Source of the DNA: CAZXCQ01 sp964639275 | GTDB lineage: Bacteria > Desulfobacterota > DSM-4660 > Desulfatiglandales > Desulfatiglandaceae | Reading direction: 5' to 3' | NCBI GenBank assembly: GCA_964639275.1 | Contig: CAZXCQ010000334.1 | Location: 1-6,000 of the forward strand | DNA: 6,000 nucleotides | In this document: positions 1 through 5,854 of the stretch, piece after piece | How positions within the stretch are numbered: the first letter of the stretch is position 1 | Layout of the letters: each line of letters begins with the position of its first letter | Position numbers and translations under genes: made by a program | Notes under the pieces: generated by a model | The model's database searches: none | What the model saw: the letters and a program-made list of their open reading frames with translations, nothing else | Told to the model about the DNA's origin: nothing

Positions 1-69
1 GGTTTTCTTTCGGCAACACTGTTTCTCGTTTAATCCTTATATCGGAATTCCAGTCAAGACCTGCTTTGG

Positions 70-98
70 TTGACACAGGTCTCAGGCGAGGGTATGCT
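70..98 (+). promoter_or_regulatory. Predicted sigma70-type promoter for the queA operon
   Basis: A perfect -35 hexamer TTGACA (70-75) is followed after exactly 17 bp by TATGCT (93-98), which matches four of six -10 consensus bases including the key first T, second A and last T. Initiation would be expected near position 105, giving a leader of about 90 nt before queA. It is the best promoter-like sequence in the window and sits upstream of the whole gene run. The hexamers and spacing are read directly; activity is inferred. Confidence 0.72.
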
Positions 99-108
99 GA
101 AGGTATGC
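91..108 (+). repeat. GGTATGC direct repeat overlapping the -10 box
   Basis: GGTATGC occurs at 91-97 and again at 102-108, an 11-bp period that is close to one helical turn. The first copy overlaps the predicted -10 hexamer and the second covers the expected start of transcription. A repeat placed this way could be a regulator binding site, but seven bases twice may also be chance. Confidence 0.4.
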
Positions 109-141
109 AGTTAACTTCCTGGGATGGGGGAGAAGAGAATA

Positions 142-186
142 AAACTGTTTGACTTTAAAAGGCGCGTTGTCTAAAAGTAGCAGTTT
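142..186 (+). promoter_or_regulatory. Interrupted dyad in the queA leader, with a possible second promoter
   Basis: AAACTG (142-147) is complementary to CAGTTT (181-186), and nested inside it ACTTT (152-156) is complementary to AAAGT (174-178). Together they give a 6+5 bp interrupted stem with a 17-nt loop ending 9 nt before the queA start codon. The same stretch holds a weaker promoter-like pair, TTGACT (149-154) and TAAAAG (172-177), again 17 bp apart. The dyad could be an operator over this second promoter or an RNA hairpin in the leader of the upstream transcript. Pairing and hexamers are seen; function is inferred. It does not match the preQ1 riboswitch patterns I know. Confidence 0.35.
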
Positions 187-195
187 AATATCTGG

Positions 196-1251
196 ATGTT
201 TGAAATTGAGCGATACAATTACGAATTGCCTCAAGGCGCCATTGCCCAGGTCCCGGCTCCGAGACGAGATGCCTCCCGGCTGTTTGTGTTGGATCGTCAA
301 AGCAGGTCCTTTTCCGATAGCATGTTTTTGGATCTTCCCGGGCTGCTGAGGCCAGGGGATCTCTTGGTCGCAAATGACACCCGGGTGGTCCAGGCCAGAC
401 TTTTTGGTCGGAAAGAAACCGGGGGCAGGGTTGAGATATTGGTGCTGGAACAAAGGGGTTCAAGCGGAGCGAACCCTGAGACGCGCTGGTGTCTCTTGAA
501 ATCGGCCAAGCGACCAAAGAAGGGTGCCCTTTTGTTTTTTGGTGGGGGTCTTTCGGGCCGGGTGAGAGATCTTGGCGATAGCGGGCTCGTCAGGATCGAG
601 TTTACGGGGGATCGGTCCATCGATTCCCTGATTGAAACCGAAGGGCAGATGCCCTTGCCTCCCTACATTGCGCGAGACAAGGACAGCCCCTTTCTGGAGC
701 TAGACAGAGACCGGTATCAGACCATCTTTTCCAGGAGGAATGGGGCGGTGGCGGCACCGACGGCCGGGCTCCATTTTACCGAGGACCTGATCGAGAGGCT
801 GAAGGCCGCAGGGATTCCCCTCGTCTGTCTGACCCTCCATGTGGGATATGGGACCTTCCAGCCGGTCCGGACAAGGGATATCAGGAGACATCGGGTCGGA
901 AAAGAATCCTACTCTATCGACCAAGAGACCGCAGAGGCCATAAAAGCGACCAAAGAGAGGGGTGGAAGGGTGGTTGCAGTGGGGACCACCGTGGTCAGGG
1001 CCCTGGAGACCGCAGCCGGCCCAGAAGGTGACATAAAAGTGGGCGAAGGGGAGACCGACCTGCTGGTCGTGCCTGGGTTTTCATTTCGGGTGGTGGACGC
1101 CCTGATAACAAACTTCCATCTGCCGAGGAGTTCGCTCCTTTTTCTGGTCTCGGCCTTTGCGGGTCTTGGATTGATAAAAGAGGCCTATGGGGTGGCCATT
1201 GAGAAAGGGTACAGGTTTTACAGCTATGGCGATGCCATGCTGATCTTGTAA
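196..1251 (+). CDS. queA: S-adenosylmethionine:tRNA ribosyltransferase-isomerase (QueA)
   Basis: QueA is a cytosolic enzyme that transfers and isomerises the ribosyl part of S-adenosylmethionine onto preQ1 already in tRNA, forming epoxyqueuosine at wobble position 34. The 351-residue product has the normal family length and nearly all family blocks: an N-terminal YELP...IAQ.P segment (9-20), SRLFVLDR (27-34), NDTRV (60-64), QMPLPPYI (151-158), YQTIF (174-178), GAVAAPTAGLHFT (183-195), HVGYGTFQPV (215-224), VGTTVVRALE (262-271), ITNFHLP (304-310) and the C-terminal FYSYGDAMLIL. The H.MH.E block is diverged here to HRVGKE (232-237), and the AGRE-type block after LVSAFAG is also altered. ATG at 196 is the only sensible start because a TAG lies in frame at 178-180 and the family N-terminus begins directly after it. 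No Shine-Dalgarno sequence is visible within 15 nt upstream. tgt, which makes its substrate, follows 39 bp downstream, so co-transcription is very likely. Confidence 0.98.
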   Translation: MFEIERYNYELPQGAIAQVPAPRRDASRLFVLDRQSRSFSDSMFLDLPGLLRPGDLLVANDTRVVQARLFGRKETGGRVEILVLEQRGSSGANPETRWCLLKSAKRPKKGALLFFGGGLSGRVRDLGDSGLVRIEFTGDRSIDSLIETEGQMPLPPYIARDKDSPFLELDRDRYQTIFSRRNGAVAAPTAGLHFTEDLIERLKAAGIPLVCLTLHVGYGTFQPVRTRDIRRHRVGKESYSIDQETAEAIKATKERGGRVVAVGTTVVRALETAAGPEGDIKVGEGETDLLVVPGFSFRVVDALITNFHLPRSSLLFLVSAFAGLGLIKEAYGVAIEKGYRFYSYGDAMLIL

Positions 1252-1290
1252 ATGCGGTGAATCGGGAATTTGGCGTTGGGTTAAGGCTCT

Positions 1291-2424
1291 TTGGAATTCA
1301 GGGTTCTCCATAGGTGCTCCACCAGTCAGGCAAGGGTGGGGGAAATCAGGACCCCACATGGAAGTTTTGACACCCCGGCCTTTATGCCAGTGGGAACACA
1401 GGGATCGGTAAAGGCCCTCTCTCCCGAGGATCTGGAGGATGCGGGTGTCAAGATCATCCTGGCCAATACCTATCACCTCTTCCTCCGTCCGGGTCACAGG
1501 GTCATCGGGCGACTGGGGGGACTTCATCGATTTATGAACTGGTCAAGACCGATCTTGACCGATAGCGGGGGATTCCAGGTATACAGCCTCGCGGCACTGA
1601 GGAGGATCTCCCAAGAGGGGGTGACATTTCAGTCGCACCTCGATGGATCAAGGCATTTTATCGGCCCGGAAGAGGCGATAGAGATCCAGGAGTCTCTGGG
1701 TGCCGATATCATTATGGCCCTTGACGAATGTGCGCCGTATCCCTCTGACTATGACTATGTCCTCAACTCTGTGAAGTTGACAAGTCTTTGGGCACGGCGG
1801 TGTGTTGAGAAAAAGAAAAACGAGGCCCAGGCACTCTTTGGGATCATTCAGGGCGGCATGTACAGTGACTTGAGGGAGATGAGCGCCAGAGATCTGACCG
1901 AAATGGATCTTGACGGCTATGCCATAGGAGGGCTCTCGGTCGGGGAGGATCGAGAGACCAGAGACCGGGTTATCAGGGAGACAAGGGATTTCGTCCGGGA
2001 GGATAAGCCTCTATACCTGATGGGGGTGGGGAGACCGGAGGATTTGCTAGAGGGGGTCGGGCACGGGGTCGATATGTTTGATTGTGTCATGCCGACCCGG
2101 AATGCAAGAAATGGAACCCTTTTTACCGCAACGGGCAGGATGAATATCAAGAACGGCCGATATGTGGATGATGAAAGCCCCGTTGAAAGGGGCTGCCGGT
2201 GTTACACCTGCCGCCATTTTTCCAGGGCCTATTTAAGACATCTGTTTATGGCAAGGGAACTCCTGGCCTATCGTCTAAATACGATCCATAACATCTACTA
2301 TTATATTCACCTGATGGAAGATGTACGGCACGCTATTGAGGAAGACAGGTTTGACAATTATCGTAGTCACTTCTATGAAATCAGAGAGAGGGATAACGGT
2401 TTATCTGAGACCTTTTTGCCATGA
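1291..2424 (+). CDS. tgt: tRNA-guanine transglycosylase (bacterial Tgt), TTG start
   Basis: Tgt exchanges guanine 34 of tRNA Asp, Asn, His and Tyr for preQ1, the step immediately before QueA. The 377-residue product matches the usual bacterial length of about 375. Visible family features are FMPVGT (31-36), ILTDSGGFQV (88-97) with the general acid/base Asp91, FGIIQG (183-188), YAIGGLSVGE (210-219) and DMFDCVMPTRNARNG (261-275) with the predicted nucleophile Asp264. Zinc ligands Cys302, Cys304, Cys307 and His333 fall at the same numbers as I recall for E. coli Tgt. The start is TTG at 1291: an in-frame TAA lies at 1282-1284, no ATG or GTG precedes the conserved N-terminus, and AAGG at 1283-1286 is a short-spaced ribosome binding site overlapping that stop. 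All catalytic and metal-binding residues are present, so the enzyme should be active. Confidence 0.98.
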   Translation: MEFRVLHRCSTSQARVGEIRTPHGSFDTPAFMPVGTQGSVKALSPEDLEDAGVKIILANTYHLFLRPGHRVIGRLGGLHRFMNWSRPILTDSGGFQVYSLAALRRISQEGVTFQSHLDGSRHFIGPEEAIEIQESLGADIIMALDECAPYPSDYDYVLNSVKLTSLWARRCVEKKKNEAQALFGIIQGGMYSDLREMSARDLTEMDLDGYAIGGLSVGEDRETRDRVIRETRDFVREDKPLYLMGVGRPEDLLEGVGHGVDMFDCVMPTRNARNGTLFTATGRMNIKNGRYVDDESPVERGCRCYTCRHFSRAYLRHLFMARELLAYRLNTIHNIYYYIHLMEDVRHAIEEDRFDNYRSHFYEIRERDNGLSETFLP

Positions 2425-2452
2425 CATTTTCAATTGCCTGTTGTCAAAAAGG
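2411..2452 (+). repeat. Inverted repeat spanning the tgt stop codon
   Basis: CCTTTTTG (2411-2418), inside the last codons of tgt, is perfectly complementary to CAAAAAGG (2445-2452), with 26 nt between the arms. The tgt stop codon (2422-2424) lies in the loop. No T-tract follows the second arm, so it is not a standard intrinsic terminator. It could be a 3'-end or processing structure between the tRNA-modification and secretion genes. Confidence 0.4.
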
Positions 2453-2483
2453 ATGGGCTGTCAAGACAGAGCTTTGGTGTCAA
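2442..2483 (+). repeat. Three TGTCAA hexamers in the tgt-yajC gap
   Basis: TGTCAA occurs at 2442-2447, 2459-2464 and 2478-2483, at steps of 17 and 19 bp. The middle copy belongs to a small palindrome, CTGTC (2458-2462) with GACAG (2465-2469). Iterated hexamers in an intergenic region can be regulator half-sites, but no regulator family is recognised and the run may be chance. Confidence 0.25.
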
Positions 2484-2518
2484 TTTAGCTTTCATCAATA
2501 TTGGAACTGAGACAGGGG

Positions 2519-2541
2519 AATGGGGGTTCGGAATCCCCATT
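2519..2541 (+). repeat. 10-bp hairpin in the tgt-yajC gap
   Basis: Arm 2519-2528 pairs with 2532-2541 over ten base pairs including one G-U, around a CGG triloop; four consecutive G-C pairs form the core. The sequence after it is mixed and not T-rich, so it lacks the second half of an intrinsic terminator. It could be a weak or factor-assisted terminator or an RNA-processing or stability element between tgt and yajC. The pairing is directly visible; the role is inferred. Confidence 0.5.
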
Positions 2542-2583
2542 GTTCGGCTTTCAAACGGCTAAGGTGTTACGATCTTTGAGCTT

Positions 2584-2596
2584 CCGGTTTAACCGG
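2584..2596 (+). promoter_or_regulatory. 13-bp perfect palindrome upstream of yajC
   Basis: CCGGTT and AACCGG flank a single central T, making a perfect 13-bp dyad 38 bp before the yajC start codon. It could be an operator or a small RNA hairpin in the yajC leader. No convincing -35/-10 pair lies around it, so a promoter here stays unproven. Confidence 0.3.
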
Positions 2597-2621
2597 GTTA
2601 GGGATATTCACGCAAACTTAC

Positions 2622-2628
2622 AGGAGGT
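2622..2628 (+). promoter_or_regulatory. Strong ribosome binding site of yajC
   Basis: AGGAGGT is a full-length anti-Shine-Dalgarno match, six bases before the ATG at 2635. It is by far the strongest ribosome binding site in the window, which suggests YajC is translated more heavily than the neighbouring queA, tgt and secD. Confidence 0.85.
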
Positions 2629-2634
2629 CCTAAA

Positions 2635-2955
2635 ATGAATTTCTTGGCTTATGCAATGGGGGGCGGGGGCGCCGGCGGGGGCGAAGGCGGCGCAGGTGGC
2701 TTTGGTGCATTCCTGCCCTTGATACTGATGTTTGGCATTTTCTATTTCTTGCTTATCAGGCCACAACAGAAAAAGGCCAAGGCGCACAAACAGCTCCTTG
2801 CGGAGCTGAAAAAGGGTGACCGGGTTGTTAGCTCTGGCGGTCTTCATGGTGTGATAACCGGTATTACGGATGACACGGTAACGATGGAGATTGCCCCAAA
2901 GGTGAGGGTAAAGGTCTCAAGGGGTTCGATTTCGGGGGTAAGCGGCAGGGGATAA
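2635..2955 (+). CDS. yajC: Preprotein translocase subunit YajC
   Basis: YajC is a small single-span inner-membrane protein that associates with SecD and SecF and with SecYEG. The 106-residue product has the family layout: a short N-terminus, one hydrophobic helix at about residues 26-41 ending in the hallmark LIRPQQKKAK (40-49), then a small soluble domain with KKGDRVVSSGGLHGVI (59-74), a conserved YajC block. Residues 9-24 are almost all glycine, alanine and glutamate, encoded by a very G/C-rich stretch (about 2658-2705); glycine-rich leaders of this kind occur in other YajC proteins. ATG at 2635 is fixed by the strong AGGAGGT upstream. secD and secF follow directly, which supports the assignment. 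Confidence 0.97.
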   Translation: MNFLAYAMGGGGAGGGEGGAGGFGAFLPLILMFGIFYFLLIRPQQKKAKAHKQLLAELKKGDRVVSSGGLHGVITGITDDTVTMEIAPKVRVKVSRGSISGVSGRG

Positions 2956-2989
2956 CCCACAGGCCAAGACGATACTGGCCGGATGGGTT
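2954..2989 (+). repeat. Hairpin between yajC and secD
   Basis: AACCCA (2954-2959), overlapping the yajC stop codon, pairs with TGGGTT (2984-2989). Inside it GGCCA (2962-2966) pairs with TGGCC (2976-2980) around a 9-nt loop, with a small internal bulge. The next sequence repeats TGGCCGG (2976-2982 and 2990-2996, 14-bp period), so a competing pairing of the left GGCC arm is possible. No T-tract follows. A role in mRNA processing or in setting different yajC and secD levels is inferred only. Confidence 0.45.
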
Positions 2990-3033
2990 TGGCCGGTAAT
3001 CCATTAATGTTGTCGACTATCATGGAGTAGCAA

Positions 3034-4635
3034 GTGTTCAAGAGTTTACGCTGGCGTGCTGCGATCGCCCTAATTGCTGTTTTGCTCGCACTGATATATC
3101 TGATCCCCTCCCTTTCGGGCGGTCTCCCCGTTTGGTGGTCAAGTCTTCTCCCCAAAGACAAGATTCATCTCGGACTTGACCTGCAAGGCGGAATGCACCT
3201 TGTCTTGGAGGTGGAGGCCCAGAAGGCCGTGGAGAGCCATCTGGAGAGGGTGGTGGATGAATTAAAACACGAGCTGCGGAGGAAGAAGCTCAGATATCTG
3301 GAGCTAAAACGGCTCGGCACCAAAGGGATTTCTCTCACACTGATGAGGCCTGAGGACAAGGATGTCTTTGTGGACATGGTGGCGGCTAATTTCCCTGATT
3401 TTAAGGTGGAGACAGTATCTGACACCGAGGGCCGGCCAGCGTTTGACCTGGTCCTGGGTTCCAAGGCAAAGACCCATATCATGAAGATGGCCGGGGACCA
3501 GGCCTTGGAGACCATCAGAAACCGGATAGATCAATTTGGAGTCAGCGAGCCGGATATCCGACCACAACAGGATAATCGGATTTTGGTCCAACTGCCAGGG
3601 GTGAAGGACCCCAAACGGGCGGTTGCCCTGATCGGCAAGACCGCACTCTTGGAATTCAAGCTGGTTGACGATGAGCATAGCATTGAAGCGGCCTTGAAGG
3701 GGGATATTCCCCCGGGAGACGAAATCTTGTACCAGATTACTGTCGATCCGAAGACCGGCCAGCAGAAAAAAATCCCGTATCTGCTAAAAAAGAGGACCGT
3801 TCTTACAGGACAATACCTGACAGATGCCAGGGTCCAGATCGATCAACGGTATAATGAACCTTATGTGTCTCTTTCATTTGATGCAAGGGGCGCAAGGATT
3901 TTTGAGCAGATAACAGGGCAGAATATAAAGAAGAGGCTTGCCATCGTCCTCGATAACAAGGTGAATTCGGCCCCCGTGATACAGGACAAGATCCCGGGAG
4001 GGCGGGCACAGATCACCGGGCGCTACACCATGGATGAGGCCAGGGATTTGGCGATCGTCCTGAGGGCAGGAGCGCTCCCGGCGCCTGTAAAGATTATAGA
4101 AGAGCGCACGGTGGGTCCCTCTCTGGGAAAGGACTCCATAGAGAAGGGGTTCAAATCCATGCTCATCGGTGGGCTGGTCGTGGTCATTTTTATGGTGGTC
4201 TATTATGGGCTCTCGGGTGCCATCGCCGACCTGGCCCTCTTTCTCAATATCCTCTTTATCATGGCAGGGCTTGCGTTTTTTAGTGCCACCCTGACGCTGC
4301 CGGGAATCGCAGGTATCATCCTGACCATTGGTATGTCTGTTGACGCCAATGTCTTGATCTTTGAGCGCATCCGGGAGGAAAACAGGTTGGGAAAGACGGT
4401 CAGGGCCTCTATCGAGGGAGGCTATAGCAAGGCGCTTGTGACGATCCTTGATGCCAATGTCACCACTTTGATCGCTGCCCTTGTGTTGTTTCAGTTTGGG
4501 ACCGGGCCGGTCAGGGGGTTTGCAGTGACTTTAAGCATTGGGATTGTGGCCAGTCTATTCACGGCCATCTTTGTAACCCGGATTGTCTTTGACTACCTTT
4601 ATGTGGAGCGGAAGATAAAGAGGCTCAGTGTATGA
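3034..4635 (+). CDS. secD: Protein translocase subunit SecD
   Basis: SecD is an inner-membrane RND-superfamily protein that works with SecF to pull exported proteins through SecYEG using the proton gradient. The 533-residue product is shorter than the 615-residue E. coli protein, mainly in the first periplasmic domain. Visible in order are TM1 (about 9-26), the GLDLQGG motif (47-53), the large periplasmic region with RNRIDQFGVSEPDI (162-175), and a C-terminal block of five helices (about 375-518). This block includes LTLPGIAGIILTIGM (420-434), the MSVDANVLIFERIREE motif (434-449) with the intramembrane Asp437 of the type needed for proton conduction, and the ILDANVTTLIAALVLFQFGTGPVRGFAVTLSIGI region (471-504). 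GTG at 3034 is the start: GGAG (3024-3027) lies six bases upstream and an in-frame TAG at 3028-3030 excludes anything longer. The gene appears intact. Confidence 0.98.
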   Translation: MFKSLRWRAAIALIAVLLALIYLIPSLSGGLPVWWSSLLPKDKIHLGLDLQGGMHLVLEVEAQKAVESHLERVVDELKHELRRKKLRYLELKRLGTKGISLTLMRPEDKDVFVDMVAANFPDFKVETVSDTEGRPAFDLVLGSKAKTHIMKMAGDQALETIRNRIDQFGVSEPDIRPQQDNRILVQLPGVKDPKRAVALIGKTALLEFKLVDDEHSIEAALKGDIPPGDEILYQITVDPKTGQQKKIPYLLKKRTVLTGQYLTDARVQIDQRYNEPYVSLSFDARGARIFEQITGQNIKKRLAIVLDNKVNSAPVIQDKIPGGRAQITGRYTMDEARDLAIVLRAGALPAPVKIIEERTVGPSLGKDSIEKGFKSMLIGGLVVVIFMVVYYGLSGAIADLALFLNILFIMAGLAFFSATLTLPGIAGIILTIGMSVDANVLIFERIREENRLGKTVRASIEGGYSKALVTILDANVTTLIAALVLFQFGTGPVRGFAVTLSIGIVASLFTAIFVTRIVFDYLYVERKIKRLSV

Positions 4636-4645
4636 GAGGTCTGTT

Positions 4646-4662
4646 AACCCCACCGGGTTTTT
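4646..4662 (+). other. Small hairpin with T-run between secD and secF
   Basis: AACCC (4646-4650) and GGGTT (4655-4659) enclose a CACC loop, and the run of five T begins inside the second arm (4658-4662). It resembles a very weak intrinsic terminator or attenuator. With only five base pairs it would at most reduce read-through into secF, whose product is needed together with SecD. Confidence 0.25.
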
Positions 4663-4695
4663 GAGAAGTTACCACTGAATGCTGATTGTTCATTT

Positions 4696-4699
4696 GGAG
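4696..4699 (+). promoter_or_regulatory. Ribosome binding site deciding the secF start
   Basis: GGAG lies seven bases before ATG 4707 and supports that codon as the start. A longer reading from TTG 4686 would place this site inside the coding region, and would add seven residues before the MQFIKPG N-terminus typical of SecF. Confidence 0.7.
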
Positions 4700-4706
4700 C
4701 CATCAT

Positions 4707-5795
4707 ATGCAATTTATCAAGCCTGGAATCAATATTGATTTTATTGGAAAGCGAAAAATCGCATTTGGCTTATCCGCCTTTCTAATCATCGCAACGATTT
4801 TTCTCCTGATATGGCGGGGCGGTCCCAATTTGGGTGTCGATTTTTCAGGCGGCGTCTTGGTGCAGGTCAAACTATCACAAAAACGGAGCCCCTCTGAGAT
4901 CAAGAGGGCCCTGGAGCCGGTTCAGCTTGAGAAAAGCATCGTCCAGGAATTTGGGGAGAAGGGACAGTATGAATACCTGATCCGGATCAGAGAGACCGAT
5001 GTCCAGCTTGCCGGTCTAAGCGAGAAGATTGAAAAGGCCATGGCCTCTCAGTTTGGAAATGGTGTGGAGATGAGAAGGGTCGAGATGGTAGGGCCAAAGG
5101 TGGGAAAGGATCTGACCCAAAAGGCCCTCTTTGCCATCTTTTATGCCATCCTATTTATGGCGATTTATATCTCCGGCCGGTTTGAGCTCAAGTGGTTTAT
5201 GAGCATTGTCATGGCCTTATCGCTTGCGGTGGTGGTCTATGTCTCCTCCAGTTTTGGTGCAGGTGTTACCTGGCTCATAATCATCGCCCTGCTTGTGACC
5301 CTTGGGCTATGCTTTTTCTTGAAATTGAAGTATGCACTTGGTGCAATTATTGCGTTAATTCATGATGTTACGATCACACTAGGGGCATTTGCGTTGACCG
5401 ATAGGGAGATATCTCTATCCATCATTGCCGCCTTTCTGACCATCGTGGGATATTCGCTGAACGATACCATCATCGTCTTTGACAGGATTCGGGAGAACCT
5501 GAGGCGTTTTAGGAAACGCCCGTTTGAAGAGACCATGAACGCCAGCATCAATGAGACCCTTAGTCGGACTATCCTGACTTCCTCAACCACTTTGGTCGTT
5601 GTTGTGGCCCTTTTTGCCCTGGGTGGTGGAGTCATCCACGATTTTGCCTTTGCAATGATGGTTGGCATCGTCGTGGGGACCTATTCATCGATCTTTGTGG
5701 CAAGCCCGATCCTCCTGATCTGGGAAGAGGGGTTTCGTGAAAAGAGCAAGGGTAAGGCATTTCTTAACAGACAGTTTGCCAAGCCAAAGGTGTGA
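4707..5795 (+). CDS. secF: Protein translocase subunit SecF, with extra helix pair
   Basis: SecF partners SecD in the proton-driven export complex. From ATG 4707 it has 362 residues, about 40 more than E. coli SecF (323). In order: MQFIKP..NIDFIGKRK N-terminus, TM1 (18-36), GVDFSGG (43-49), periplasmic domain (to about 138), TM2 (139-157), an inserted helix pair (about 164-182 and 188-205), then a standard core with ALGAIIALIHD (210-220), the VGYSLNDTIIVFDRIREN motif (247-264), NETLSRTILTSSTTL (282-296) and the last helix (about 309-338). The insert lies between RFELK (158-162) and the conserved HD motif. In E. coli, as I recall it, the RF-to-HD distance is 16 residues; here it is 62. FLKLKYALGAIIAL (204-217) resembles RFELKWFMSIVMAL (158-171), which suggests TM2-TM3 duplication. 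Two extra helices would keep overall topology unchanged. The reading frame is unbroken and all core motifs are present, so it should be functional. Confidence 0.97.
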   Translation: MQFIKPGINIDFIGKRKIAFGLSAFLIIATIFLLIWRGGPNLGVDFSGGVLVQVKLSQKRSPSEIKRALEPVQLEKSIVQEFGEKGQYEYLIRIRETDVQLAGLSEKIEKAMASQFGNGVEMRRVEMVGPKVGKDLTQKALFAIFYAILFMAIYISGRFELKWFMSIVMALSLAVVVYVSSSFGAGVTWLIIIALLVTLGLCFFLKLKYALGAIIALIHDVTITLGAFALTDREISLSIIAAFLTIVGYSLNDTIIVFDRIRENLRRFRKRPFEETMNASINETLSRTILTSSTTLVVVVALFALGGGVIHDFAFAMMVGIVVGTYSSIFVASPILLIWEEGFREKSKGKAFLNRQFAKPKV

Positions 5796-5797
5796 CC

Positions 5798-5817
5798 GGG
5801 TAAAAACTTTTTGACCC
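5798..5817 (+). other. A/T-rich inverted repeat just after secF
   Basis: GGGTAAAAA (5798-5806) and TTTTT-G-ACCC (5808-5817) are complementary apart from one bulged G. The turn is too tight for the inner pairs, and the T-run lies within the stem and not after it. A terminator in this gap is possible but poorly supported. Confidence 0.2.
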
Positions 5818-5845
5818 TCGAATCGTCAATCGTTAATCATTCGAG
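5817..5845 (+). repeat. Inverted repeat enclosing tandem heptamers after secF
   Basis: CTCGAAT (5817-5823) is perfectly complementary to ATTCGAG (5839-5845). Across the loop run three tandem 7-base units, AATCGTC (5821-5827), AATCGTT (5828-5834) and AATCATT (5835-5841), that drift by one or two bases. Similar short AATCGT-type iterations appear between genes in various bacteria. A hairpin with a 15-nt loop could form between secF and the next gene. Function is unknown. Confidence 0.45.
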
Positions 5846-5854
5846 TGCTGTTGA

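Noticed and set aside
3..152. Open frame at the left edge that could be the tail of an upstream gene
   Set aside because: The roughly 49 residues match nothing I recognise, and the frame runs through the best promoter in the window and into the queA leader. An upstream gene may instead end at 31-33 (TAA) or 71-73 (TGA) in other frames; none can be supported.
105..195. preQ1 riboswitch in the queA leader
   Set aside because: The leader lacks the compact C-rich hairpin loop plus A-rich tail of the preQ1-I type, and no other preQ1 pattern I know fits.
1081..1527. Open minus-strand frame of 148 codons across the queA-tgt junction
   Set aside because: It lies opposite two well-supported genes, has no family-like motifs, and is explained by their codon composition. 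The same applies to minus-strand frames at 82-453, 3165-3515, 3304-3678 and 5360-5668.
2474..2502. Promoter for yajC (TTGGTG with AATATT)
   Set aside because: Only three of six -35 and four of six -10 consensus bases match, which is expected by chance in a gap of this length.
4686..4706. Longer secF reading from TTG 4686
   Set aside because: The ribosome binding site GGAG (4696-4699) sits within it, and the MQFIKPG N-terminus starting at ATG 4707 is the family-like one.
5796..5854. Intrinsic terminator ending the sec operon
   Set aside because: Inverted repeats are present, but none is a GC-rich stem followed by a T-tract.
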